A stretch of 64,000 nt of DNA, taken from assembly GCA_944472155.2 (NCBI GenBank), contig OX235271.1, positions 102,623,256 to 102,687,255 on the forward strand, written 5' to 3'. The notes below the pieces were generated by a model. That model did not search any database. It was given only the letters and a program-made list of their open reading frames with translations, and was not told the origin of the DNA. The DNA is from Trichobilharzia szidati. Its lineage: Eukaryota; Platyhelminthes; Trematoda; Strigeidida; Schistosomatidae. The first letter of the stretch is position 1; every line of letters begins with the position of its first letter. The position numbers were made by a program, and so were the translations under genes. This document shows, piece after piece, positions 23,067 to 35,335 of this stretch.

Positions 23067-23589
23067 GACAAATTAAATAATCTGTGTACTTCAAATAGAA
23101 TGCAAGCGTTTAGACGAGAATAATGTGTAAATGTGGATCAATGTAACGCATTAACCACAAAACCTTAAAAGTATGTGAGATTTAGTTAATGGCGCTCTTG
23201 CTGCTTGAGACGCCTAAAAAAGCATGACTTTTGTTCGAAAACTTTTTCTATTTATTCCTCTTTATGAATTTGAATAAAGCAAGAACAATGGGCTGTACAT
23301 GATACATGGTTTATTTCGGTAACTTCTTATCAGCCAATTACAGTTAAAAAAAATTAAGCTTATGCACAGAACGAATTTCACATTTTTTTAAATGTTACAT
23401 GAAGTCGGTAGACAGAAAGCTCCGGACTTGTAATGGACAACACTCATTTAATTTATTTCCACATAACCATAAACGAGCACTGGCCAAACACTTTACAGAG
23501 CCAGGAGAATAGGCTCTAAAGGGAAATTAGAGAGACAATTCCTTATTCTCAGAAAGATGTTTAAAAAAGTAACGATTACCTTCCGAATA

Positions 23590-24025
23590 TAGTAAAGAAC
23601 ATGATTCGTGTGAGACAGTCGAACTACAGTCAGCGGGTCCCAGAATCGAGTCCCAATCCACCCATTTCAACTGGGTAGTATCATTGGCCCTTACACAATA
23701 GCTGTGGTCCATAGCCCATTTGAGTAATAACTAACTAGCGGAAGCAGTTACACTAGGAGAACATAAAGAAGGGCACACCTTCGATTTTTTGAACGCGTAG
23801 CGAAAATCCTATATCTCAACGGCACACCTGCTTTCAACAGTACCATTTCCAGGCATCTCGTCAATACGGGTCATGAGGTAGCTACCCTGAAATCCTTTAA
23901 AATTGCCAGCAGACAAACTAATTCATCTCTCCTCACGTTTACTGAAGCAATCGCTAACAAACACCTGGGTTCTTATCTGTGAGTTCAGAAGGACGTAGTT
24001 ATCAATCTTTCCTTACCCTGGTAAC
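23590..24025 (+). pseudogene. Penelope-like element: GIY-YIG C-terminal relic
   Basis: Frames around 23758-24025 read EHKEGHTFDFLN, then (one frame over) TISRHLVNTGHEVATLKSFK, LLTFTEAIANKHLGSYL, and SLPW with a stop. This is the C-terminal half of a PLE GIY-YIG domain, same subfamily as 3228-3706. Confidence 0.7.
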
Positions 24026-24029
24026 TGGA

Positions 24030-25525
24030 TACTTTTACTCTGTTTCATTTGATTTCATAATCCTTGGCTTTAACATATACCTCTTTGCAATAATGTAATT
24101 CTGTTTTTCTGTGATTTTTATGATCTGAGTTGAACTCACCACTGTTACTTACTAGTTAATTATCTTATCCACCCTTTGGCTTTATCATACCATTGTAACT
24201 TAGCCAATTTTTGTTTGAATTTGAGCCTCCTGTGTGTGTAACACAAGTGTAATTTCTGAGCACTTAATTGAGTTTGGAGTCTCTTATCGACCGACATCAT
24301 TCAATATTTACAGATATGTAAAAGCCGTTCTGTACAAAAACGTAATGATAACTTTAGGATATACGCAGCTGGGCACATTTTGTGTGGCTGTGTCCCAGCT
24401 GCGTGTTTCCTCAAAAGGTTTTCCTCAACATTCAGGTCGCTAATCCTGAAGGACAATTAAAGTGCGGTTCTCATTACTATAGCATAAGTAAAGAAGGTGA
24501 CAGTAAGTAATTTGGCCTAAACTTAACTGGTATTTTTTTCATTTATCCATTGCTAGACAATGATGGGTGAACCATAGATTATATTAGAAGATATGATAAA
24601 ATAATGTCCCAGAGAACACAAAAGTGTCAGAATTATACATCGAAACGAAACGGAACGGATTATTAAGCAATTTGAACACTCAATTTGACATGTAAATTAA
24701 TGATTGAATAAAAGTCTTAAAATATAGTGGGTGAAATCAAACAAACAATGCTGCCTCTTGTGAGCTGATCAGAAATGTACGTGACTTTTGCCTAATATGA
24801 TGAATAAACTTAAAGCAGCCAAGTGCCACTTCTAGAGGTCGCGGGCTCCAGTTCTATCGTCTGTTTACTGGTCAAAATAATTATGTGTAGTTCGAATTTT
24901 ATATAATTAGTTCAAAAACTGGCAGCATCGATAAAAGCCTTTGAAGGGCTCCGTGGTATTACAGATATTCTGACGATTTTTGGATAACCATTGATATATC
25001 TGGAAAAGTACTGTTCCAGAATGTTTTCTTTAAACATGCAACTCTTCAGATAAAAATTTTATGAGAAATTTTAAGACATGCTGGAGCATTTAAATGAAAA
25101 AAATTGTGGGGGAAGGCATAATTTTTCGCTTAAAACCGACTTGCAAGTCCTGAAAATTTTTATTTGGGATAATAGAATGATTTTTGTTTGAACAACTAAA
25201 ATCACTACACATCTCACTAAAGCCTGGTCTTTGGAAGTTTTGCATATTCCCAATTATTTTAAAATAAATCATGTTAACCTACATCTTCAGCAAAGATTAC
25301 ATCAATGCCGCGGAAACGTAAACTTGAGAGGCCGGTGGAAATTCAAGGACGTAGCATCCAATGAGGTAAAAGATTTATGATGAATATTTTGTTTTATCTC
25401 ACGAAATAAAAATGCTTATCAACTTTTTGATGCCCAAATAACAGGATTTTGCTGTTTATAGCAGTAAACCAGCTGTACTGAATATTTTTTTTTTGCAATA
25501 AATTCTGGGAAACAAAAGGAGAGTG
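24030..25525. other. stretch without recognisable gene
   Basis: AT-rich sequence with only short ORFs. I see no domain, no splice-bounded exon and no copy of the repeat families listed here. Confidence 0.5.
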
Positions 25526-25526
25526 T

Positions 25527-25975
25527 AGTGGTAAATATTTCCCCAAAATTATTGACCACAGCAATCACCACTCAACATTGGATGCTGACCATCACTGTTT
25601 AAGTCGACTTGTTTAGCTGAAGGCTTCCAGTCAAGCATCCATGCCATTTGGTACTCCGTCGTGCACGATCACTAGCCAGCTAAGCATTCACTTCAGTCCA
25701 CGATTTGGTCCCGAGATATATCTCGTACTTTGGACGACCCAATACTGTCTTTTGCTTTATCTTTGGTACTCGAAGTGCGAACACTATAGAAGTTGTTGGT
25801 ATAAGATCTTGCGTTAGTAAATTCCGTACAATTCGCGAACGTCGATACCTTCAGCCTCTAAACTGGTGAGCCCAACCACGAACTTCATCTTCAATAAACA
25901 CGCAGATAAACCCGGTGAGTTCGTTCCTTTTTGTGTTTGTTCTTGTACTATACTGTATTCGGCACACATTTCATC
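25527..25975 (+). repeat. probable 5' LTR and leader of gypsy-type element
   Basis: About 450 bp of more GC-balanced sequence precedes the gag start. It begins TGTAGTGG near 25527; ACTGGTGAGCCCAACC at about 25864 is a possible primer-binding region. With no 3' LTR to compare, boundaries are a guess. Confidence 0.4.
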
Positions 25976-27479
25976 ATGAGTGATCCTAGTTCCAAGGTCA
26001 TTCGTATTCGCTCAACTGCCAAAACTATTCAGCTCGTACCATATTGGCCAGATAATGCTGAAACGTGGTTTCAGATAGCTGAGTCTGATTTTTGTGAGCA
26101 TAGGATAACCGTTCCTTGCAGTTATTCACGCCCTACCGCGGGAATTCAGCAAGTGCGTAACCGTACAGATGTCGAGTCCAGAGGTAAGTAACTCGTACGA
26201 GTTGCTCAAAGCATCCCTTCTCAGGAGAAACGTTCTCACGGATCGACAGCATCTGGATGTATTATTTCATAACATCGAGTTAGGGGATCAGTTAGCCGTG
26301 AGCATGCTGAGAAGAATGAGAGAGGTTATTGGCCAAAGTCAGTTCGACGAAGGACTGTTCAGAGAACTCTTCTTATCCAAACTGCCACAGTCAGTACAGA
26401 CTGTGCTGGTGACACTTCAGGGTGTTATCATAGACGACTTAGCTGTTTCTGCTGATAAAATTCTACAAATAACTAAACGGTCAGTTTCTGATATATGCTC
26501 GATGGCCAAACAGGCTTCGAGTAAGGATACTGCAGTGATGGAGTTATACAACTCCGTCCAACATATGCTTAGGTCAAACATGCCTTGCAATTCCTACTAC
26601 CGTCGTTCTAAATCCCCTCAACGGCAAAACGCACGTGGACGATCTAAGTCCAAGCCATGTTTACTGAAAAACCCTGACTGGTGCTGGTATCACAACGCCT
26701 ATGGCCAGGAAGCGAAATGTTAACGAAAACCTTGCAACTTCGACAATGTCTCAAAGTCCGTGGGAAACTATCACACCGGAACGCGTTAGCGGCAACCGTC
26801 GCCGGTGGCACTATCCGCTTACTTTACACCCATGATGTGATCAGCCAGACTCGATATTCAGTCGACACCGGCGCCAAAGTCAGCGTCGTTCCTGCTACAG
26901 CAGCAGATCGACATAAGGAACCTAACTTCAACTTACAGGCTGCAAATGGAAAACCAATTGCAACCTATTGTCGGAAATACGTCTATCTGAACGTAGGTTT
27001 ACGCAAACCTATTCAGTGAATTTTCCTTATGACAATGCCCATCATCGGCACGGACCTACTCAATCATCATGATTTGCTCGTAGACGTCCGCCAGTAAACG
27101 ACTAATTGACAACACTACTAGTCTGTCTATCAAAGGCATAACATACATAGGCCCCAGCTTGTCAATCGTTAAGATGAAAGCAATCATCGATCCAACTTTT
27201 CAACCGATTGTTTACAAATATCCGGAAATTGATTGCCCATCTAGCGATCTACCGTGCATAACCAGCAATGCTAAGCACCACATCATAACCTCAGGACAGC
27301 CGGTGACATCTAAAGCACGACGACTTGCTCCTGACAAACTGAGAATCGCTAGAAATGTGTTCGACCATATGGTCACCCTTGGCATCATTCGGCCATCGAA
27401 TAGTCCATGGGCATCCCCACTGCATATGATACCTAAAAAGGATAGCAACGATTGGCGACCCACTGTTGATTACCGGTGA
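25976..27479 (+). mobile_element. gypsy-type LTR retrotransposon, gag-protease-RT start, truncated
   Basis: Gag starts at 25976 (MSDPSSKVIRIRSTAKTIQL, PYWPDNAETWFQIAE) and, after a frameshift or deletion near 26165, continues YELLKASLLRRNVLTDRQ and LFRELFLSKLPQSVQ, with an Arg/Ser-rich tail near 26600. Protease is at about 26800-27075 with the catalytic DTGA (YSVDTGAKVSVVPA) and IIGTDLLNHHD. The RT N-terminus at 27180-27479 gives RRLAPDKLRIARN, GIIRPSNSPWASPLHMIPKK and WRPTVDYR, then stops dead. Fingers and palm motifs, RNase H and integrase are missing. At least two frame breaks make it non-coding today. Confidence 0.85.
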
Positions 27480-30021
27480 GTGAACGCCCAAAACAACCCC
27501 TGGTTGATACCCTTTGCCTCAGTTTGTTTCCAGTTGAAAATGTCCAGTGTACCTAAGTGTCTGTCATACTTAGCTGGTCCTGTTAATAAATCCCAGTTTA
27601 TTTTGGGTAGGTTGAAGTCTCCACATATGATCTTATGCTCGTATGGAAGAGCGGATACTTGCCCCAGTATATGAATGAGTTGAGTCTCGTAGTCACTAAA
27701 TGTGCCAGGTGTTCTGTGGATGCATCCTATTAGTAGTGCAGCACTTTTGAAGTGTGCGTAGACCCATAGGGTGTTGTGCATGTCATTGAGTTCCCTATTT
27801 TCTAGCTGTAATACGGTAAGTGTGTTCAGGAAATACATCAGATAGTCTCCTCCCTTACAACTGTTCCTGTCACATCGAAAGTATATGTACGCATCGATGC
27901 TTATCACTTCGTCTGGTATATTGTGGTGACACCAGAATTCAGTAATACTAATTACTTGTGGCTTATATAGAAGCGTGTGTACGCTGAGCACCGGTAGTTT
28001 GTCCAGGATAGATCTAGCACTATTTAAGATTAAGTAAAGTTGAGAGTTGAAGTAGTGTTTGAAGTATTTAAGCTCGCCAGTCAGGCTCAAGTGTGGATCG
28101 GCATCCACTTGTCTGCGTAGCATAACAACCCTGTGCTGCAATTATTGTGAGTACCGTGTTCACCTATGTCCGTCGAGTTACTATCTATTTTTTTTAATGA
28201 ATAATGAGTTTTATTATTGGATTCACTATAGAATGAGGTAGTTCTAGGCTTGGTTAGGTTGGAGACTTGACCTATGCTTCTACAACTTCTGCATGTGATT
28301 AATTATTCCGTGTGCACTAGAATGTCTGTTTTCTTCCTGATAGGGAGCCGACACCAGTGATACAGGTTCAGAAGAGTTAAAATCCCCGCCAGTTGTTTGG
28401 TTAGCACTGACAGGGATGTGTTGGATAAAAAATCATTGGTATCTTGTGATGCCAATGGCTCATTAATCTGCCTGTTGTTCGAAGACATTCTAAGTAACCT
28501 CACACGGGTTTTTTACATGCATTGCTGCAATGTTGTTTGATTTCCAGAAGACTTCTTACATATATTCTGTCGAAGTTTTTTGTGTGTCATACTTTGAAGA
28601 CCCAGATTGACTGAGATTTGAGTCCTGAGTGCTTCCACTTGTACCATTTTGCGTGATGGTGTTACTACACCAGCTATTAGTGTGGGTTTTATTGAGACTT
28701 GGCATGTTATGCGAGTACGTTGTTACTATCCGTGTCGAGTATGGCCCTATTTCTGCTTTTGATGTTGTTGTTAGCAAAATTTTCAATATTATTTGATTAA
28801 AAGGATGGATTCTTCTTGGTTAATTGAAAATGTAGAAGATTTCTGGTTACGAGTGGTGTATTTCGGCGTGTTTTGTTACCGAATCCCATTTTACTCCTCG
28901 CGTTATGGCTACGAGAGGATGTTGTCGGCTTGTGAGGGGCATTGATTTCTGTCTTAGGGTCATCCACGGTAGAGGGTGGAAGCGCTAATAATAATATACA
29001 ATCTAGGAGTAAGATTATAATTCACTAGCCTTTCAGCTGGTATCGTGTCCTGTGGAGCTAGTTTTCTTAGATATGAGAGAGGGGAGAATATGAGCTCTAT
29101 CATGTTGACCATAGGTTTATCTAAGTCAGTGACTTCCGTTCTTCCTATTAGGTTCAGCGAGGTGATTGTAAGCTGGCCTTTCAATCACTGCCTTATGTGC
29201 TACAATTTTTATTTGCTTGTAACCCGTATCCTGTGATAGGATACGTTGTGAATTGGTGAATTTCTTAACCTCTGTCTCTATTTCAAGCTGAATGAGTATA
29301 GGGCAGCAGTGTTCGTTCTGACTCTTCTTCAGCCTGTGGCATTTTGTTTCGGATTTAAGCATTTTCGCCGCACTAAGTTAGATGCGTTGAGCCCTTTTCA
29401 ATCCCTCATTATCTTGTACACTATAGACTATCACACTAAGTTTAGTAACTAGTCTTTTGATAACCTCATTTATGATGAAGTTTATCAAGGTGTCTACGTT
29501 AGCTACTGATTCTTTGTCAAGTTCGCCAGGGTTTATGGGCCTAGTCAGGATGTTCAGAGGTGTAAGTTCACAGACCTGCGATTTTGTGTGACTAATTTGT
29601 GTTGATGGTCCAGATATGCGGGCCAAATTTCTGAAAATCCTGCATTCCTAGCCTTTGTACACATTAAATCCCTCATCAAAATCTTCAGCTCTTCTACAGA
29701 CAGTTGTGGTTGTTCTGTTTCTAAAGTAAGAGTTGAAGCTGTTCTGGGAATCTGAAGTTTTGTGACACATACATAAGGTGAAGTGAAGAGGTTCACGGCA
29801 GGCGCAGGTGCTGAGCTTGTAGAAGCAGTGCTGCTACTAGTTGTCAGCATATTTTTGCTGTCACTTCCAGCCGCAATAGAAGGTAGTGGCACGGCAGCCC
29901 GACAATTGTGGCGTATTAACCAGCTGTGTAACTCAATGCCGCATTTTGTTGGAAGTGCGTTGGTTGTTGTATCTAGCAGATATGGGCTATCATCATCAGG
30001 CTGACAGGTGACTGAGTTCAT
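27480..30021 (-). mobile_element. CR1-like LINE: ORF1 and N-terminal endonuclease, 3'-truncated
   Basis: On the minus strand, broken ORF1 frames run from 30021 (NALPTKCGIELHSWLIR, LSVEELKILMRDLM) through 29626-29126 (LSVIVYSVQDNEGLKRAQRI; CHRLKKSQNEHCCPILIQ). An apurinic-type endonuclease follows (28141-27480): LNSARSILDKLPVL, ISITEFWCHHNIPDE, KIICGDFNLPKINWD. The element stops mid-endonuclease at 27480, so the whole RT is missing. LINE insertions normally lose the 5' end, so the loss of the 3' part needs a later deletion or recombination. Confidence 0.75.
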
Positions 30022-31276
30022 CGCTGTTTTATGTGATTAACCATAAATAGTTGGTGAAGAGTTATTGGTTACGTGTGCGGGACAACAGAATCACCTGTGG
30101 GATTCTTGCAGCAAAAGCAGATTATATAACAAATCACGCTCAAGTGCAACGCAGACGTTTAACTTGCCGCGTATATGGTGGTCATGTTCAGAATTTGCCA
30201 ACAGTTTACTGACTATTTTTGAAGTGTGTATGAGACATAGAGCTCTCAGTAAGGTAGAGAAGAAAGTTAAGTGAAAAATATGTGAATCAGGCTTAGTTAG
30301 ACAGGATCTACGTGTGAAATAAAAGTGTGAATTATGCAGAGTGACGTAATGTTGTTGCCTATGAGGACAAAAGCAGTTTTATGTATTTCTTTATTTCCTC
30401 CAAGATGTGCACAGCGTTTCATTGAAAGCTAAATAAATATGTGTACAGGCTGTCATTTGGTATAACTGCATCGTTAAAACAATGATAAATGCTAAAGAGT
30501 TTGAGGGTTTTGGTGGATGGAAACCCGTGTAGCCCAGGGATTTAATCACATCACTGTTATCAGATTTGGTAACTTGAGGTACACTTGACACAGATTTCAA
30601 TAATATAATACGAGGAACCGCGTGATGTAAATGTGGGTGATAATCCTTCCCTGGAGACTTCCAGATTTGATCAAATGTGTTGATTCGAACTAGCGTGGAT
30701 TAATCAAGTAGGTTGCCGAAAGGGCTACCAATTGTTAGCGCATTAACAGAGTGAATCAAGTTATTCAAGACACACCACCTAACACTTGTATCCATATACT
30801 AACCACGCCCAAAGTTTGTGCCGAAGAGGAAGTTTATATGTCAGGTTAACGAACATTCGTATAAACGAGGGACAGCCGAAATTCTGGAAATTATTTTTCT
30901 TTTTTCTCATAGTAGACTTATTCAAAACTGTGATTTAAATCTCTGCAATATAAAATAACTTGACAACCAACAAGTTCATTAAAAATCATTATCGATTGTC
31001 ATTCCGTTAGCATTGAAATGGCTGAAAGTTCAACCCCCAAACTCAAAAGAGCAACAACTAAATGATCACGATACTTATATGTTGAACAGCAGCATAATGA
31101 CCCCATTCTACGTAGAACATCCTACAGCCCTCTGCAAAGTAGCGAAAATCCATTTTGAGATTCTCGAGTACTCTGTTTTATACTTCAGCCTCAGTTGGCA
31201 TAATAAATTCAGTGACCTTATTTTTCACATTTTCCCACTTGTTGTCATACTATTTCCGTGAGAAGTTTTCAATTTT

Positions 31277-31546
31277 ATGTTAAATTTGTTTATGTTTTCA
31301 ATGGTGATTTGTACTTTATCTTCCTGCCAAGGTAATCTGAAAATGAGAATATCAGTGAAACCAGCATCATGCTTTGAACATGGTAGCATTTTCATCAATC
31401 CAGAAAACATACAATACAATTTTATTAAAACTTATTCACAAAACGATTCGTCAAGCAATATTTCAGCCAACATGACGGATAAGTCCAGCCCTTATTTTGA
31501 AAATAATGCTACCGAACATTCGCTTGCCTGGCCCATTAAGTCTTAA
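31277..31546 (+). CDS. candidate small secreted protein, unknown
   Basis: An 89-codon ORF opens with a hydrophobic signal-peptide-like segment (MLNLFMFSMVICTLSSCQG) and continues as a polar, Asn/Ser-rich chain with one Cys and several N-glycosylation-type sequons (NISANMT, NNATE). An AAG|GTAATC donor-like site sits right after the signal segment, so the first 18 codons could instead be a signal exon, as in fluke micro-exon genes. No homology is recognised. Confidence 0.25.
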   Translation: MLNLFMFSMVICTLSSCQGNLKMRISVKPASCFEHGSIFINPENIQYNFIKTYSQNDSSSNISANMTDKSSPYFENNATEHSLAWPIKS

Positions 31547-34115
31547 GAAGGAGAACGGTGAAGTGAAGGCTTAAGAGTCTGTCAGATATTTGGAACCTTT
31601 GCCTATTATTCTGTATGAAGAGCCGATAGTTAAATACAGCTTAAACTTGGGGCTGAACTTATCCCTCATGTTCAGGGCGATTGGAAGGGTGAGATACCTG
31701 AAGATCACTTCCGTCCTTGTAAGTCGGCCGTGTTGGGGTGCCGTGCCCTAACCGTTCGTTTACACATTGGTTTTTACGTTTATCATGCAGTTATTCTTAA
31801 CTTCTATTGATGCAAGTTGTTCACAAAAGTTGGGTTTCACCTAACTTCTGTTTCCAAAACTATCACCACCAGGTAAGTTCATTCATCTGATTTTATAAGT
31901 TTCATACATTGCATTCATGTGTAGTTACATTGTTCAAGTTGTTTTTCAGGTTTTGGAAATTATGCACATGAACATATTTGGGTGGCTGAAGGTGTTGTTG
32001 TTTACAGTTAATTTGTTGGTTGCCGCTATTGTTACTGGCTCATTTGGTTACCCAATATGTGGAAATCTGGTAAAAAGATGTCTTTCACATTCATGTTAAC
32101 TCCATAAAACAATCTACTAGTAAATCTGGTGAAGAGAGCATGATCAGAATTGCTATTAAGAAGGTTATCAAAGAACTTATTAAACCCGGAGAATTTAGAA
32201 CCTGATTGAAGTTGAAAGAGTCCAGAATCTTTCTAGAAGGTGAGTATACTATCAATGTGTCTGTAATCAGTTACGAACACCTGATATATTGTGAGAGAAT
32301 CTAAATTAAACAAGTATGAGACACACGTGAAGTATGAATATGCAGTATTTGTATGTACTTATGGACACAACAGGAAATCCGAAGGTAATCACATCCGTTT
32401 TAGAGGGTATGTTACCTATGGTTGTTAATGCTTTATGGACTATATCTAAATACATTTTTCCCATCAGTGATACGTATCCAATATCATTGCAATAAATTTT
32501 TTATCCACTCTGTATAAACGGTTCATAATCACTGTTGCACTCATGAATATTTAATGAAGGATGTCAGACCCTGGAAATTAAATGAGTCGGGACTCTGCAT
32601 AGTTAAGCCATTGATGTCTGCTTCATCCGAACCCGAAAAAGTTATTGAGTACGTGGCAGAACGATTTTTGATTAAAGGACGACGTGCGATGATTTACAAA
32701 ATATAATAGCTACTGTAGTTGAAGGTAAGACTTTGATCGGCAAAAGTAACTTTTCAGATTGTGGTTTACGGTCATTGGTTTTTCTAGGCTGCAAGAGGTT
32801 GGGAATTTGGTTGTAATTCAGGATGAAAAGAATGGAAGAAAACAAATAGCTTGTTTCAATTCGAATAGGCAAATAGAAATTTACCGCAAATTCCCAGAGA
32901 TCGTGTGTTTACGATTCCACCTACAACAATAATAAAAGAAAATAGGTGCATGTGTTTTCTAAATCCAATATTTGAAGTTATAAACTATTTCAACTTGTTG
33001 TTAAAGAATGTTATGGAGAAGGTCAACCCGACATGTTCGCATGGAGCGGACGAGAAAGGCGAAATGATGTAACAATAATCCTGTATAAATTTAAATGCAT
33101 CATGGTTTCAACTTCTAATACCGATACGTTAGTCATGGACTGCGCAAAAGCATTGGGGGTGCAGTGGAGACAACGCACCCACTTTGCAATATAATATTGT
33201 GCGCATTTTATGTTTGGCGTGCGATGCGCAAGAAGGAATGTGTTGTGAATTTCGAGGATTTTTTAGACAAAAAGTAAACTTGTTAGGCAGAACGTATCGA
33301 GTATGGTTCGCTAGGAATCAATTCAAGGGCAAATTTAAGGATTGATCATAAATTTATTTTCAGATTCAACACATACTCGTAACATTCAGCATCTAGATCC
33401 TCGTTTTGGCAGGTATCTATACAGACATTGTCCATCTATAAGGAAATTTCGGGCAGCAACATTCAACGTAGTGTTTTGTCACTTGGCAATAGCACTAACA
33501 ATCGAGCTGAATGTTTGCACAGGTTGATGAAACGGAATTTGTCGAGAGGTATTACTCTACACAAATGTAAGTGGGAGGTGTACCGGTGGAGTGACAGGCG
33601 GTTGTAAAGGAAGGATGGTGAACGAGATATTTAGATAAGAATGGTGGACAACATGACACCTACTTTGTAGCCATTATTGTCGAAATTAACAAAATATACA
33701 GAAAGATTGTTGAGGATTTTAAAAGAGTAAAAGGGCCCACATTAGCAACTGTATTTATAACAACGTGTTTTCCGTCGATGGATTCACACATCCAGCAGTT
33801 GATATGGCGAAAGGTACACGTACTTGCAGATTGTTCACAACTTGCAGGTATTCTTGTCGTTATGTGGTGATTGCTCATCTCAATTATCCCCATTTTGAAG
33901 GTGAGACGTACAGTAATCTTACATTACAGGTTATCGTGTTCTGAAGAATTGTCAGTGATGGATGCTTGCTACCTGAAACCCGCTATTCATGTCAACTGCT
34001 GCACCAGTGACGCAAAACAGCGACCTGGAAAACAACTAGAAGTTGAAGCCACAGTTTTGTAAATCTCTTGACAGACACTTAAATGCAGGTTATGTAATCT
34101 GCCTTTTTATTGTCT

Positions 34116-35335
34116 TCATATGACCGGCGGAAGGAAAGAAAGGAAAACAGGTGAAACCTCACTGGGATCGTGGAACGGCTCATTTAGGGCCACCACATAC
34201 TTGATCTGATTGACTTCATCGGTTTCATTTGTAATTATACGACTGGATAGGTGGGGTAATTGTTTCACGCAGACTCGATATCCAACAACTTTGTGCCTAT
34301 AGTTACTTTCAGCGCAAACTATCTTAAAGTAGCTAGGTAGTTTTAGATAGTCCATTATAGGAATAAACAGCGTACGTTGCTTATGTTTAAATGTATAACT
34401 GGTTAGATTCCAGTTCTTCGGTACTTTATTAGGTAGGCCTAAATGTAACTAATTCTAGGAAATATTATTCAGCGGTGGTTATACATTCCTACCGTTGTTC
34501 CATGTGCACTTTCTATCATCTTCAGTGTGAACTATTACATTTGACTTACTTTGACTACAGTCTGTGAGTTCTTAATAGATGCATAAAACCGTAAGTAATT
34601 TAATATCCATAAAGCAGCTGTCCAAATGCTGCAGTTATTGACCATAAAGGTGGTAGATAATAATTAGTACACGGCTAGAGGAATAAATAGCAAAGTAGTA
34701 TGTCCAGTGACTGAGTATCGTAGTCGCCATGCTTCGGATTAATATCGCGCATCTATCTGTTACAACACTACGGATACAGCTTTTTCCTCAATGTTAATTA
34801 CAGCATCAAGAAATAATGAGCGCACTGTCTTCGGTAGATTTATTTTCTTCGTAAGCGACTGCAAATAGTGAGTCATATGAGGTGATACGATAAATACATT
34901 TGAACACGTACGTGGAGATGTGGATATATTTACTCTTTTCGAGTAGGAGATGATCTTTTCATTAACAAAATTCTGAGGGTCTCCGGTTTTACCTAATAAT
35001 GCAAAGATAACGTTAAGTCGTCCACCGAGGTAGTTGCTACAGGAGATTACTTTCAGAGGAAACTATTTTAAGGTACCTACGTAACTAACCAGCGTACCTT
35101 GACTGCATCTTAATATACTAAACGTTGTATAACTAGCCGAACCGTATTTCTTATAAACTTCACTTGGAAGTCTTCTTAGTAATGAATTTACCGTACGAGC
35201 GTTTGCAAGTGATTTCGTATCCATAAAGTAGATGTGCAAATACGGCAGTTGTTGACCATAAAAATGATGGATATTAGATGATATCGCATGATTCAACGGC
35301 ATATAGGAAATATATAAAAATTGTTTCTTTCTCAT
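34116..35335 (-). pseudogene. unexplained coding-like region with internal duplication
   Basis: Minus-strand frames at 35335-35063 (HHFYGQQLPYLHIYFMDTKS, LLRRLPSEVYKKYGSAS) can be joined by a possible 50-odd-nt GT-AG intron to an open stretch at 35040-34780 (YLGGRLNVIFALLGKTGDPQ, INLPKTVRSLFLDAVINIEE). A decayed second copy of the first unit lies at 34660-34580, and a further ORF at 34355-34116 (LKLPSYFKIVCAESNYR, VGYRVCVKQLPHL) ends in a stop. The product is not recognised; it could be a degrading tandem gene or an unknown repeat. Confidence 0.3.

Noticed and set aside
29783..30004. 73-codon plus-strand ORF with hydrophobic, signal-like core
   Set aside because: It is antisense to the CR1-like ORF1 N-terminus, which explains the sequence better.
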